Part shown: in pieces, positions 26,235-35,092 of the stretch
How positions within the stretch are numbered: position 1 is the stretch's first letter
Layout of the letters: every line of letters begins with the position of its first letter
Source of the DNA: Pelagibius sp964472095
GTDB taxonomy: Bacteria > Pseudomonadota > Alphaproteobacteria > Kiloniellales > Kiloniellaceae
Assembly (NCBI GenBank): GCA_964472095.1
Contig: CAYYIV010000018.1
Coordinates: forward strand, 1-64,000
Length of the DNA stretch: 64,000 nucleotides
Direction of reading: 5' to 3'
Notes under the pieces: model-generated
Databases searched by the model: none
Seen by the model: only the letters and a program-made list of their open reading frames with translations
Told to the model about the DNA's origin: nothing
Position numbers and translations under genes: made by a program

Positions 26235-27683
26235 TCAGGCCTCCACCACGAACCAGGAGGTCATGCCGCTGGCCTGGTGCTCCAGCATGTGGCAGTGGAT
26301 CATCCACCTGCCGGGATTGTCGGCGACGAAAGCGATCTTCGCGCGCTCCTGCCGGTCGAGCAGCACGGTGTCCTTCCAGGCGTCGTCGTTGGTCGCGGCG
26401 CCGTCACGCTCCAGCACGCTGAAATGGTGCCCGTGGAAGTGGATGGCGTGCGGCCACTGGGTGTCGTTGGTGAGGTCCACGGTGACAGTGCGCCCGCGCG
26501 CGGCGGTGAACAGCGGCTGCTCGGTCATGCCGGCGACGCCGTTGAGGGACCACACCATGCCGGCGCCGACCAGCGTGCGGATGTCCTTCATTTCGCCCTC
26601 GTGCATGGCCTGGGCGAGGCTGCCCATGGCGCCGCCCTCCATCAGCAGCTCGACCGCGAGAGACGAGTCGAGATCGAGGTCGGTCGGGAGCGGGTTGGCG
26701 GGCAGAGGATGCGGCGGCACCGATAAAGGCGCGACGCGCAGTATGGCTCCACTGAGGACCAATCGGCCAGCGATTAGGCGCTGCCCTCCACTGACCTCTG
26801 TGATCGCAGCTGTCTTGCCAAGTTCGAAATCATCGAGGAATGCGTCTATGACGACGTCAGCGCGCTCGCCCGGTGCTAGGCGAATGTAGCCGTCGGTGAG
26901 TAAGCGCGGTGCAACGGGCTGGCCGTCCAGCGCCATCAGCCAGACCTGATGGTTCTCGATGCGCAGCTCCAGAACGCGCGCGTTGCAAGTGTTGCAGAGG
27001 CGCAGGCGGACGCGCTCCCAGCTTTGTACCGGGACGTCCAAAATGTCCCGGCTGTTCAGCGTCAGGGTGTTGCCGAGGCGTCCCGCATGGCTCCAGTCCA
27101 TCATGTGACCGAAGGAGGCCTCGTCGATCTGCCCGTCCTCGCCGAGGCGCCAGTCGTCGGCGACGATGGCGATGTCCCGGTCAAACGCTTGGGCGCTCGG
27201 CCCTGCTTCATCCACGATCAAGAGGCCGTAGAGGCCGCGCGCCACCTGCTCCCAGGAGCGGTCATGCGGGTGGTACCAGAAGGTGCCGGCGTCGGGCACG
27301 GTGAAGCGGTAGTCGAAGCTCTCGCCCGGCGCGACAGCGTGCTGGGTGAGGTGCGGCACGCCGTCCATGGCGTTGTCGATGCGGATGCCGTGCCAGTGGA
27401 GGGTGGTCGGCTGCGGCAGCTTGTTCACGAGGCGCACGAAGACCTCCTCGCCCTGGCGGGCCCGGATCACCGGGCCGGGCGAGACGCCGTCGTAGAGCCA
27501 GGTCCGCGTCGCCGGCTGCCCGGCCTCCAGAAGCTGCGCCTCGCCGGGGCCGGCAGTGAGCAGGCGGGGCTCGGCGTTCTGCGCCAGGGCCGGCAGCCGC
27601 GGCAGAGCCAGGCCGAAGGCGCTGAGGGCAAGGCCGCCCTGCAAAAGCCGGCGGCGCGAGAGATGGGAAGGCGGGCTGGGCAT
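26235..27683 (-). CDS. Tat-exported multicopper oxidase
   Basis: A 482-residue laccase-type enzyme with a twin-arginine signal (LSRRRLLQGGLALSAFGLAL), so it folds with copper before export to the periplasm. All copper motifs are present: HWHG near 97, WYHPHD near 139, HAIHFHGHHF near 415, and the C-terminal HCHMLEHQASGM joining type 1 and type 3 sites. The domain between about 200 and 340 is the non-catalytic cupredoxin. There is no long methionine-rich insert of the CueO type, so a laccase or general metallo-oxidase role is as likely as copper tolerance. Confidence 0.93.
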   Translation of the reverse strand: MPSPPSHLSRRRLLQGGLALSAFGLALPRLPALAQNAEPRLLTAGPGEAQLLEAGQPATRTWLYDGVSPGPVIRARQGEEVFVRLVNKLPQPTTLHWHGIRIDNAMDGVPHLTQHAVAPGESFDYRFTVPDAGTFWYHPHDRSWEQVARGLYGLLIVDEAGPSAQAFDRDIAIVADDWRLGEDGQIDEASFGHMMDWSHAGRLGNTLTLNSRDILDVPVQSWERVRLRLCNTCNARVLELRIENHQVWLMALDGQPVAPRLLTDGYIRLAPGERADVVIDAFLDDFELGKTAAITEVSGGQRLIAGRLVLSGAILRVAPLSVPPHPLPANPLPTDLDLDSSLAVELLMEGGAMGSLAQAMHEGEMKDIRTLVGAGMVWSLNGVAGMTEQPLFTAARGRTVTVDLTNDTQWPHAIHFHGHHFSVLERDGAATNDDAWKDTVLLDRQERAKIAFVADNPGRWMIHCHMLEHQASGMTSWFVVEA

Positions 27684-27764
27684 GGGGTCTGCTCCGCGGG
27701 GGTCTCCGATTATCTAGGCGCTTACCGCCGGATGCCAAGCCGCCAGGCGTCCGGTACCGCCGAA

Positions 27765-27795
27765 TTGATCCCGCCGCTGTAGGCAATGCTATAAT
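27765..27795 (+). promoter_or_regulatory. Putative sigma-70 promoter of the GMC oxidoreductase gene
   Basis: A consensus -10 TATAAT lies at 27790-27795, with TTGATC at 27765-27770 as the -35, spaced 19 bases, which is slightly long. It lies in the gap between the divergent multicopper oxidase and GMC genes, about 47 bases before the chosen GMC start. Confidence 0.5.
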
Positions 27796-27841
27796 TTCCA
27801 CAGCGGAGATTCGTGCGGAAATGCGGACGGGGTGCGAGGGA

Positions 27842-29470
27842 ATGGCTTCAGGAGACGCCCGGCAGGACGCCGGCGAGTTCGACTATGTGATCGTCGGCGC
27901 CGGTTCGTCAGGCTGCTGCCTGGCCAACCGCCTGTCGGCCGACCCGGAGGTCTCGGTGCTGCTGCTGGAGGCCGGCGGCAAGGACTCCTGGTTCTGGATC
28001 CATGTCCCCGTCGGCTACCTCTACACCCAGAACACCCCGCGCACGGACTGGTGCTACAAGACCGAGGCGGAGCCGGGCCTCAACGGGCGGGCGCTCGCCT
28101 ATCCCCGCGGCCGGGTGCTGGGCGGCTCCTCCTCCATCAACGGTATGATCTACATGCGCGGCCAGGCGCGCGACTACGACCACTGGCGCCAGCTCGGCAA
28201 CGCCGGCTGGAGCTGGGACGAGGTGCTGCCCTACTTCAAGCGCTCCGAGGACCACTACAGGGGCGGCGACGACCACCATGGCAGCGGCGGTGAGTGGCGC
28301 GTCGAGGCGCAACGCCTGTCGTGGCCGATCCTCGACGCCTTCCGCAAGGCGGCGGCGGAGTGCGGCATACCGCCGACCGACGACTTCAATCGCGGCGACA
28401 ACGAGGGCTGCGGCTACTTCCAGGTCAATCAGAAGCGCGGCGTGCGCTGGTCCAGCTCCAAGGCCTTCCTGCGCCCGGTGCTGCAGCGGCCCAATCTCAC
28501 GGTGATGACGGGCGCGCTGGTCGAGCGCCTGGTGCTCGACGGCCGCCGCGTAACCGGGATCGACTTCCGCCAGGGCGATACGCAGAAGCGCGTGCGGGCG
28601 CGCGGGGAGGTGATCCTCGCGGCCGGCTCGGTGGGCTCGGTGCAGATCCTGGAGCTCTCCGGCATCGGCGATCCCGCGGTCCTGAAGGAGCACGGCATCG
28701 AGGTGGCGCACGCGCTGCCCGGCGTCGGCGGCAACCTGCAGGACCATCTGCAGATGCGCATGATCTTCAAGATCGAGGGCTGCGTGACCCTGAACCAGCG
28801 CGCCGCCACCTGGCTGGGCAAGGCCGGCATGGGCCTGGAGTATCTGCTGTTCCGCCGCGGGCCACTCTCGATGGCGCCGAGCCAGCTCGGCGCCTTCACG
28901 AGGTCGGACCCGGCGCGCGAGACGCCCAACCTGCAATACCACGTGCAGCCGCTCAGCCTCGACAAGTTCGGCGACCCGCTGCACGCCTTTCCGGCCATCA
29001 CGGCGTCGGTCTGCAACCTGAGGCCGGAGAGCCGCGGCTCCATCCATATTCGCAGCGGCGATTTCCGTGACGCCCCGCTGATCAGGCCGGCCTACCTGAG
29101 CGCCACGGCGGACCGCCAGGTGGCGGCCCAGGCGATCCGCCTGACCCGGCGCATCTGCGCGGCGCCCGCCCTGGCCCGCTACCGGCCGGAGGAATACAAG
29201 CCGGGCGCCGAGGTCGACGGCGACGAGGCGCTGGCCCGCGCCGCCGGCGACATCGGCACCACGATCTTCCACCCCGTCGGCACCTGCAGGATGGGCGACG
29301 ACGACCGCGCGGTGGTGGATGCCCGCCTCAGGGTGCGGGGCCTCGCGGGCCTGCGCATCGCCGATGCCTCGGTGATGCCGACCATCACCTCCGGCAACAC
29401 CAACTCGCCGACCATCATGATCGGCGAGAAGGCGGCGGCGATGGTGCTGGAGGACCGGCGGGCGGGGTGA
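27842..29470 (+). CDS. GMC-family FAD oxidoreductase (choline dehydrogenase-like)
   Basis: A 542-residue glucose-methanol-choline oxidoreductase. The N-terminal FAD motif is YVIVGAGSSGCCLANRLS, followed by the GMC signature RVLGGSSSINGMIYMRG and the second signature GSVGSVQILELSGIGD. The catalytic His is in FHPVGTCRMG and the C-terminal Asn in SGNTNSPTIMIGEK. It belongs to the alcohol/choline dehydrogenase group acting on primary alcohols, but no betaine aldehyde dehydrogenase gene is adjacent, so choline as substrate is not supported. A start at 27821, seven codons earlier, is also possible. Confidence 0.9.
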   Translation: MASGDARQDAGEFDYVIVGAGSSGCCLANRLSADPEVSVLLLEAGGKDSWFWIHVPVGYLYTQNTPRTDWCYKTEAEPGLNGRALAYPRGRVLGGSSSINGMIYMRGQARDYDHWRQLGNAGWSWDEVLPYFKRSEDHYRGGDDHHGSGGEWRVEAQRLSWPILDAFRKAAAECGIPPTDDFNRGDNEGCGYFQVNQKRGVRWSSSKAFLRPVLQRPNLTVMTGALVERLVLDGRRVTGIDFRQGDTQKRVRARGEVILAAGSVGSVQILELSGIGDPAVLKEHGIEVAHALPGVGGNLQDHLQMRMIFKIEGCVTLNQRAATWLGKAGMGLEYLLFRRGPLSMAPSQLGAFTRSDPARETPNLQYHVQPLSLDKFGDPLHAFPAITASVCNLRPESRGSIHIRSGDFRDAPLIRPAYLSATADRQVAAQAIRLTRRICAAPALARYRPEEYKPGAEVDGDEALARAAGDIGTTIFHPVGTCRMGDDDRAVVDARLRVRGLAGLRIADASVMPTITSGNTNSPTIMIGEKAAAMVLEDRRAG

Positions 29471-29521
29471 ACTGCAAAGCTGCACGGGCATCGTGCGTCT
29501 TTCGAGACGCCCGTTCGGGCC

Positions 29522-29690
29522 GTCATCCCGGCCAAGGGAGCGTCAGCGAGAGCGCGCCGGGATCTATGGAGGGGCTTGTCCCCGGGGCCCAATGCCGCTG
29601 CCGCATGCCGACCACCTTTGCATTCTGGGCGCCCGAAAGCGCAGCGGCGAGGCCCATGGGTCCCGGCAACAAGTGCCGGGACGACAGCCT
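29522..29690. repeat. Palindromic intergenic repeat, second copy
   Basis: This gene-free stretch between the GMC and hemN genes carries an imperfect inverted repeat. The right part (29658-29689) is identical over 32 bases to the inner right arm at 5765-5796. The left part contains GGGGCTTGTCCCCGGGGCCC at 29571-29590, the counterpart of the CGGGCTTG core. It belongs to the same dispersed family. Confidence 0.7.
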
Positions 29691-29711
29691 TGGTTTGGCG
29701 AGGGCAGAACA

Positions 29712-29725
29712 TTGACCTCCATCAA
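29712..29725 (+). promoter_or_regulatory. FNR/FixK-type box upstream of hemN
   Basis: TTGAC-CTCC-ATCAA matches the FNR/FixK consensus TTGAT-N4-ATCAA at nine of ten fixed positions. A -10-like TACTTT follows at 29749-29754. With the box centred at -41.5, transcription would start at about 29760, one base before the hemN ATG. This predicts oxygen-limited activation and a leaderless message. Confidence 0.75.
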
Positions 29726-29760
29726 AGACGGGGGGTGGCCGGGCGCCGTACTTTCGGCCC

Positions 29761-31107
29761 ATGACCTCGATCCCGATCCGCCTGGCGGAGGCCCAGGCCC
29801 CGCGCTACACCAGCTACCCGACCGCGCCGCACTTCAACGCGGAAGTGGACGGCGCCGTCTACCGCCAATGGCTGGAGGCGCTGCCGGCGGCGGAGCCGCT
29901 GTCGCTCTATCTGCACGTGCCCTTCTGCCACCAGCTCTGCTGGTATTGCGGCTGCCATACGGCGGTGGCCAACGGCTATCGCCGCATCGCCGCCTATGTG
30001 GCGTTGCTGCAGCAGGAGATCGCGCTGCTGGCGGGGGTGCTGGGCGAAGGCCGGCCGGTCAGCGGCCTGCACTGGGGCGGCGGCACGCCCTCGATCCTCT
30101 CGGCGGAGGATTTCACCGCCGTCATGGCGCAGCTGCGCGCCGCCTTCGATTTCCGGCCGGACGCGGAGCTGGCCATCGAGATCGACCCGCGCCACCTGAC
30201 GGCGGAGAAGGCCGCGGCCCTGGCCGCCGCCGGTATCAACCGCGCCAGCCTGGGGGTGCAGGACTTCAACCCGCATGTCCAGGAATCCATCAACCGCATC
30301 CAGCCCTTCGAGCAGACCGCGGCGGCGGCGCGGCTGCTGCGCGACGCCGGCATCGCGGCGCTGAACTTCGACCTCATGTACGGCCTGCCGCACCAGAGCC
30401 TGGCGGATGTGAAGCGGACCGCCGCGCTGGCCGCCGACCTCAGGCCCGACCGGGTCTCGGTCTTCGGCTACGCCCACGTGCCCTGGATGAAGAAGCATCA
30501 GCAGATGATCGACGAGGCGGCACTCCCCGGCGCGGAGGCGCGCCTCGCCCAGGCCGAGGCAGCCGAGCGGGTCCTGCTGCTGCGCGGCTACCGCGCCGTC
30601 GGCCTGGACCACTTCGCGCTGCCCGACGACCCCCTGTTTCGCCATGCCGGCGCGGGGCGCCTGCGCCGCAACTTTCAGGGCTACACCACCGACCAGGCGG
30701 CCGTGCTGCTGGGTCTCGGTGTCTCCTCCATCGGCACCCTGCCGCAGGGCTACGCCCAGAACGACAAGGACCTCCTGGGCTATGCCAGGGCCTTGCGGGA
30801 GGACTGCCTGCCTGTGGTGCGCGGCATCGTCCTCTCGTCGGAGGACCGGCTGCGCCGCGACGTGATCCAGGCGCTGATGTGCGACTTCACCGTCGACCTG
30901 CGCGCCCAGGCGGTGGCCCACGACCGACCGGGCTTCGACTTCTCCGAGGCGCTGGAGCGTATCGAGCCGCTGGCCGCCGACGGCCTGGTGACGGTCGAGG
31001 GGTCGAAGCTGCGGGTGACCGACGAAGGTCGCCGCGCCGTGCGCCTCATCGGCTCCTGCTTCGATGCCTGGCTCGGCGCCGGCGGGCGCTACAGCAAGGC
31101 GGTTTAG
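29761..31107 (+). CDS. hemN: Oxygen-independent coproporphyrinogen III oxidase
   Basis: A 448-residue radical SAM enzyme that decarboxylates coproporphyrinogen III without oxygen in heme synthesis. The iron-sulfur motif is CHQLCWYC (Cx3Cx2C) followed by the extra cysteine typical of HemN. Other marks are the N-terminal YTSYPTAPHF, HWGGGTPS, EIDPRHLT, SLGVQDFNPHVQ, NFDLMYGLPHQ and GLDHFALP. There is no Shine-Dalgarno sequence before the ATG. The FNR-type box just upstream fits induction under low oxygen. Confidence 0.96.
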   Translation: MTSIPIRLAEAQAPRYTSYPTAPHFNAEVDGAVYRQWLEALPAAEPLSLYLHVPFCHQLCWYCGCHTAVANGYRRIAAYVALLQQEIALLAGVLGEGRPVSGLHWGGGTPSILSAEDFTAVMAQLRAAFDFRPDAELAIEIDPRHLTAEKAAALAAAGINRASLGVQDFNPHVQESINRIQPFEQTAAAARLLRDAGIAALNFDLMYGLPHQSLADVKRTAALAADLRPDRVSVFGYAHVPWMKKHQQMIDEAALPGAEARLAQAEAAERVLLLRGYRAVGLDHFALPDDPLFRHAGAGRLRRNFQGYTTDQAAVLLGLGVSSIGTLPQGYAQNDKDLLGYARALREDCLPVVRGIVLSSEDRLRRDVIQALMCDFTVDLRAQAVAHDRPGFDFSEALERIEPLAADGLVTVEGSKLRVTDEGRRAVRLIGSCFDAWLGAGGRYSKAV

Positions 31108-31169
31108 GGCTTCCGCTGATCCCCCTAAGGCTTTAAATCTACTGCTGATTTCAGCAGAGAGAGGCTTTC

Positions 31170-32231
31170 ATGCACATTCTGGTCATGGCGGGCGACGGCA
31201 TCGGCGAGGAGATTACCGCGGCGACCCTGAAGGTGCTGCAGGCGGCGGACGCGCGCTTCGGCCTGGGCCTGGAGTTCGAGGAAGCGGAGATCGGGCTGAA
31301 GGCGCTGCAGCGGCACGGCACCACCCTGCCGGACGGCGTGCTGGAGCGGGCGCGGGCCAGCGACGGCATCCTGCTCGGCCCGATCTCCCACCTCGACTAT
31401 CCGCCGCCGGAGGCGGGCGGCGTGAACATCTCCGGCGTGGTGCGCGTGCAGCTCGACCTCTATGCCAACGTGCGCCCGGCGCGGACGCGGCCCGGCCTGC
31501 CCGCCAAGGGCGGGACTTTCGATCTGGTCATCATGCGCGAGGCCACCGAGGGCTTCTATCCCGACCGCAACATGTTCGCCGGCCGCGCCGAGTTCATGCC
31601 CGATGCGGACACGGCGCTGTCGATCCGCAAGATCTCGCGCAAGGCCTCCGAGCGCATCGCGCGGCGCTCCTACGAGCTGGCCATGAAGCGGCGCAGGAAG
31701 GTGACGCTGATCCACAAGGCCAACACCTTTCGGCTCACCGACGGCCTGTTCCTCGATGCCTGCCGCGCCGTGGCGAAGGACTTTCCCGAGGTGGAGACGG
31801 ACGACGTTATCGTCGACGCCATGGCGGCCCTGCTGGTGCGCCAGCCCGAGCAGTACGACGTCATCTGCGCCACCAACTTCCACGCCGACATTCTCTCCGA
31901 CCTCGCCTCGGAGCTGTCCGGCAGCCTTGGGCTCGCCGGCTCGGTCAATGCCGGCGACGACCTCTGCTGCGCCCAGGCCCAGCATGGCTCGGCGCCGACG
32001 CTGGCCGGGCAGGACAGGGCCAATCCCTGCTCGCTGATCCTCTCGGCGGCGATGCTGCTGGACTGGATCGCCGAGAAGCGCGGCCTGGAGAACTTCGGCG
32101 CGGCGGCCAAGGCGATCGACGCTGCGATCGACGTGGCGCTGGCGAAGCCGGAAACCCGCACCGCCGATCTCGGCGGCGCGCTGGGCACGCGGGCCTTCGC
32201 CGAGCGGATCGCCGCCGCCGTCGCGGGTTGA
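31170..32231 (+). CDS. Isocitrate/isopropylmalate dehydrogenase family protein
   Basis: A 353-residue NAD(P)-dependent decarboxylating dehydrogenase. Family blocks are MAGDGIGEEI at the N-terminus, VQLDLYANVRPAR, LVIMREATEGFYPDRN, the catalytic lysine in HKANTFRLTDG, the metal-binding aspartates in FHADILSDLAS, and AQHGSAPTLAGQ. Two differences from LeuB, the VNISGVVRVQL loop and the C-terminus, mean leucine synthesis cannot be assumed. Tartrate, homoisocitrate or 3-alkylmalate substrates are alternatives. It stands alone with no leuC/leuD nearby. Confidence 0.88.
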   Translation: MHILVMAGDGIGEEITAATLKVLQAADARFGLGLEFEEAEIGLKALQRHGTTLPDGVLERARASDGILLGPISHLDYPPPEAGGVNISGVVRVQLDLYANVRPARTRPGLPAKGGTFDLVIMREATEGFYPDRNMFAGRAEFMPDADTALSIRKISRKASERIARRSYELAMKRRRKVTLIHKANTFRLTDGLFLDACRAVAKDFPEVETDDVIVDAMAALLVRQPEQYDVICATNFHADILSDLASELSGSLGLAGSVNAGDDLCCAQAQHGSAPTLAGQDRANPCSLILSAAMLLDWIAEKRGLENFGAAAKAIDAAIDVALAKPETRTADLGGALGTRAFAERIAAAVAG

Positions 32232-32276
32232 GGGCGCGAAAGGGCTACCCAATAAGACTAGTAGCCTCGCAAAGGA

Positions 32277-32305
32277 TCGACCGTCGATTGTGGGGCGCCT
32301 ATACT
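32277..32305 (+). promoter_or_regulatory. Putative sigma-70 promoter for the tandem membrane genes
   Basis: TCGACC (32277-32282) and TATACT (32300-32305) are spaced by 17 bases, about 84 bases ahead of the first membrane-protein start. The rest of the 157-base gap shows no other feature. Confidence 0.45.
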
Positions 32306-32388
32306 GTGGGGCGTGCGGCGGCCGTGCCGGCGATCCGGCCGGCCGTTTCCCGGCAGGGGACGTTTTCCAACTGGGGGAGTTTCCGTTT

Positions 32389-33171
32389 ATGAGTGATTTC
32401 TCGACGGCGCATGCGGCGCCCGGCAGCGGCACGTTCTCGGTCGGCGCCGTTCTCAAGCGCAGTTTCAGCACTTTCTTTGCGAATTTCGTTCCGTTCTGTG
32501 TTCTGGCGCTCATTTTCTATCTGCCAACCCTGATCTCCGGCTTCTCAACGAACTTCAGCGCGGGGGGCGGGGTGGAAGTCGAGGGCATCCCGCAGTATGG
32601 CGCGGGTGATTTCGCCATCATCCTGCTCTCGATGGTTCTGACCTACGCGCTCGTCGGTGCGCTGGTCTACGGCACGGTGCAGCATCTGAACGGCCGAAAA
32701 GCCGGGATCGGCGAGATCATCGGGCACGGCTTCTCGCGCATCGTTCCCGTCATCGCTATCGCCATCATCTTTTCGATCGCCCTCAGCATCGGCTTTCTCC
32801 TGCTGATCATCCCCGGAATCTTTCTGGTCGTCGTGTGGTCGGTGGCCATTCCGGCCTCGGTGGTGGAGCGTCCTGGCATTTTCGGCGCCTTCTCGCGGAG
32901 CTGGGACTTGACCAAGGGCTACCGCTGGCCGGTGCTGGGCCTCCTGCTCATTCTGCTGGCGATCCTTCTCGGTTTCGGCCTCGTCACCGGCGCAGTGGCC
33001 GGCTTCGTGGTCTTCTCGATGGACAGCCTGATGCTGCTGGTTATCGTCAACTATGTGATCTCGGCGATTTCCGGCACCTTGATGTCGGTGGTCATCGCGG
33101 TGCTCTATCACGACCTGCGCGTCGCCAAGGAAGGCGTCAGCACGGCGCAGATCGCCGCCGTGTTCGATTGA
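32389..33171 (+). CDS. Polytopic membrane protein (glycerophosphodiester phosphodiesterase membrane-domain-like), copy 1
   Basis: A 260-residue protein with about six hydrophobic segments (near residues 30-55, 75-105, 120-155, 180-215 and 225-245). A strong GGGGGAG lies nine bases before the ATG. The motif GAFSRSWDLTKGYRWPVLGL and the tail YHDLRVAKEGVSTAQIAAVF are shared with the next gene. The architecture resembles DUF7847/GPDPase membrane-domain proteins, for which I know no activity. Its convergence with the RDD/SpoIIM/MoxR island suggests a shared envelope function, by position only. Confidence 0.8.
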   Translation: MSDFSTAHAAPGSGTFSVGAVLKRSFSTFFANFVPFCVLALIFYLPTLISGFSTNFSAGGGVEVEGIPQYGAGDFAIILLSMVLTYALVGALVYGTVQHLNGRKAGIGEIIGHGFSRIVPVIAIAIIFSIALSIGFLLLIIPGIFLVVVWSVAIPASVVERPGIFGAFSRSWDLTKGYRWPVLGLLLILLAILLGFGLVTGAVAGFVVFSMDSLMLLVIVNYVISAISGTLMSVVIAVLYHDLRVAKEGVSTAQIAAVFD

Positions 33172-33219
33172 GCGGCCGAACGCAAGAACCACGGGCCAAA
33201 GGGGCACCGTAGGGGATCG

Positions 33220-33240
33220 ACCGGGGAAGGCCCCCGGTTT
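33220..33240 (+). terminator. Hairpin between the tandem membrane genes
   Basis: ACCGGGG (33220-33226) pairs with CCCCGGT (33232-33238) around a five-base loop, followed by TT. The U-tract is short, so it may only attenuate read-through into the second paralogue. Confidence 0.4.
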
Positions 33241-33318
33241 AGGATGACGCTGGCGCCCTCGGTGGCGCCGGCGCCTTTATGCGTCGGTTTCGTCCGAGCT
33301 TGCGCAGAAAGCGGGTCA

Positions 33319-34122
33319 ATGACCGACGTGGTTGTCAGGGGGGAACCGTTCCGCATCGGAACCTGCCTTTCCAAGGCGCTTGCCGTCTACTTTGCCAATT
33401 TCGTGTCGTTTACCGCCATGGGGCTGCTGGTCCTGGTGCCGGGCTTCATGGTGCTGATGATGTTTTTCGGCAACCTCCTGGCCAATCTCGGGCCCGCGCT
33501 GCTGACCGCCGAGGGCCGGCTCCTGCTCACCCCCTTGACCGTCGCCGGCTTTCTCGCCGCCTTCATCGCCGTGCTCGCGCTGCAGTACCTGCTGATCGGA
33601 ACCGTCGTCTACGGCGCGCTGCAATACCTGCAGGGAAACACGCCGACCGCTGCGGCCGCGCTGGCGCAGGGCCTCAAGCGCAGCGTCCCGATCGCCGGAC
33701 TGGCCGTCGCTACCACCGTCCTGGTCGGGGCCGGTCTCCTGCTGCTCGTCGTGCCCGGCATCGTCATCGCGCTGATGCTCTCGGTCGCCGTCCCGGTGCA
33801 GATGGTCGAGGGGCCGGGCGTCTTCGCCAGCCTGTCGCGCAGCCGGGAGCTGACCAAGGGGTTGCGCTGGCAGCTGCTCAGCGTCTTCCTCGCGGCCATC
33901 GCTGGCTGCATCGCGGTGACCGCCCTGGTCACTTTGCCCTTCGACTTCCTGCTGCCCCGGGAAGGCGCGATGACGCTCGCCGGCGGGATCATCGAAACGG
34001 CGATCCAGCTCTTCACCACGGTCTTTCTGGCGGTTCTCGTGGCGGTGGTCTACCACGAGCTGCGCGTTGCCAAGGACGGCGTCAGTACCGCCCAACTCGC
34101 CGCCGCCGCGTCAGCACGGTGA
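33319..34122 (+). CDS. Polytopic membrane protein, copy 2 (paralogue of upstream gene)
   Basis: A 267-residue protein with several long hydrophobic segments. It shares with its neighbour the FRIGTCLSKALAVYFANFV-type N-terminal helix, the central block ASLSRSRELTKGLRWQLL and the C-terminal YHELRVAKDGVSTAQLAAAA. The ATG at 33319 is preferred, since an ATG 75 bases upstream would add a non-homologous leader. The paralogues differ in the loop after the second segment. It ends 13 bases from the convergent RDD gene. Confidence 0.8.
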   Translation: MTDVVVRGEPFRIGTCLSKALAVYFANFVSFTAMGLLVLVPGFMVLMMFFGNLLANLGPALLTAEGRLLLTPLTVAGFLAAFIAVLALQYLLIGTVVYGALQYLQGNTPTAAAALAQGLKRSVPIAGLAVATTVLVGAGLLLLVVPGIVIALMLSVAVPVQMVEGPGVFASLSRSRELTKGLRWQLLSVFLAAIAGCIAVTALVTLPFDFLLPREGAMTLAGGIIETAIQLFTTVFLAVLVAVVYHELRVAKDGVSTAQLAAAASAR

Positions 34123-34135
34123 GCGAGGCAACCCC

Positions 34136-35092
34136 TCAGCGGCGCTTCGTCGCGTCCGGCGGCGCCTTGCCGCTGTGCTTGTTCTCGCGACGCTGGCCGA
34201 ACAGCATGCGGGCCTCCAGGTGGGCGCGCAGGGCGGCGTAGAAGGCCTGCAGGAAGCGCTCGGCATCGACGTTCTCGTCCCCGGTCCAGCCGATCTTGCG
34301 CTGGATGCGCCTGGCAACCTCGCTGCGGGTCTCGGCGCGCTGCGGCCCGCTTTGCCGTAACACGTCCTCCAGGGTCTGCAGCTCGTAGATGCCGTAGATC
34401 TCGAGCTGCGAGCGGCTGAAGGGAAACAGCGGGTCCACTGCCTCGGCGATACCCTTGCGCCTTGTCGCGCCCTCGGCGACGTCGCTCAGCAGCAGCGCCT
34501 TCGGTGCCGAGATCACCCAGGTGCCGGCCACGATGTCGCCGGCGCGCAGGCGGTCCTTGTTGAAGAAGGGCAGCAACAGGAAGATCCCCACCCAGACGAG
34601 GGTCAGCAGGTTCATCCAGCCGGCGCTGCCTTCGCCGGACGTCACCAGCAGGGTTATCGGCAGGAACAGCTCGACCTCGCGCAGCAGGTTGCGGGAGAAG
34701 ACGGAGTCGGGCCGCAGGTAGCCGCCGCGGCGGTCGATCACACGAATGCCGAGGGCACGCTTGCCTGGGGTCTGGCCCTGCCAGCGCAGCTCGAAATAGA
34801 TGAAGTAGAAGCTGCGGATGAGGAAGGAGATGAGGATCATCAGGCCGATGAACACGCCGTTGATGCCGATCCAGGACAGGCCGAAGAAGAAGGCCAGCAC
34901 CAGGGCGGCGATGGCCGTGAACATGATGATGAGGTCGATCAGCACCGCGGCGGCGCGCTCGCCGCGCTCGGCCAGCTGAAAGTTCAGCGGCACGCCCTCC
35001 GGGGTCAGCAGGCGGCGTTCGCCGCGGCTGCGGGCCTTGAGCTCGGGCGCCGCTCCACGGGATTCAGGGGCGGCGGCATCAGTCGTTGTCAT
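34136..35092 (-). CDS. RDD family membrane protein
   Basis: A 318-residue membrane protein of the RDD family. The N-terminal block RGERAAAVLIDLIIMF carries the Arg/Asp signature, with segments near residues 50-70, 75-100, 140-160 and 160-180, and the second conserved patch GQTPGKRALGIRVID. The C-terminal third (about 215-318) is hydrophilic and mostly helical. Its start overlaps the end of the upstream SpoIIM-like gene by 14 bases. It is the last gene of the MoxR island; the molecular role of RDD proteins here is unknown. Confidence 0.88.
   Translation of the reverse strand: MTTTDAAAPESRGAAPELKARSRGERRLLTPEGVPLNFQLAERGERAAAVLIDLIIMFTAIAALVLAFFFGLSWIGINGVFIGLMILISFLIRSFYFIYFELRWQGQTPGKRALGIRVIDRRGGYLRPDSVFSRNLLREVELFLPITLLVTSGEGSAGWMNLLTLVWVGIFLLLPFFNKDRLRAGDIVAGTWVISAPKALLLSDVAEGATRRKGIAEAVDPLFPFSRSQLEIYGIYELQTLEDVLRQSGPQRAETRSEVARRIQRKIGWTGDENVDAERFLQAFYAALRAHLEARMLFGQRRENKHSGKAPPDATKRR

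Noticed and set aside
31170..32231. leuB assignment for the decarboxylating dehydrogenase
   Set aside because: No leuC/leuD neighbours and several family-divergent loops; only the family level is supported.
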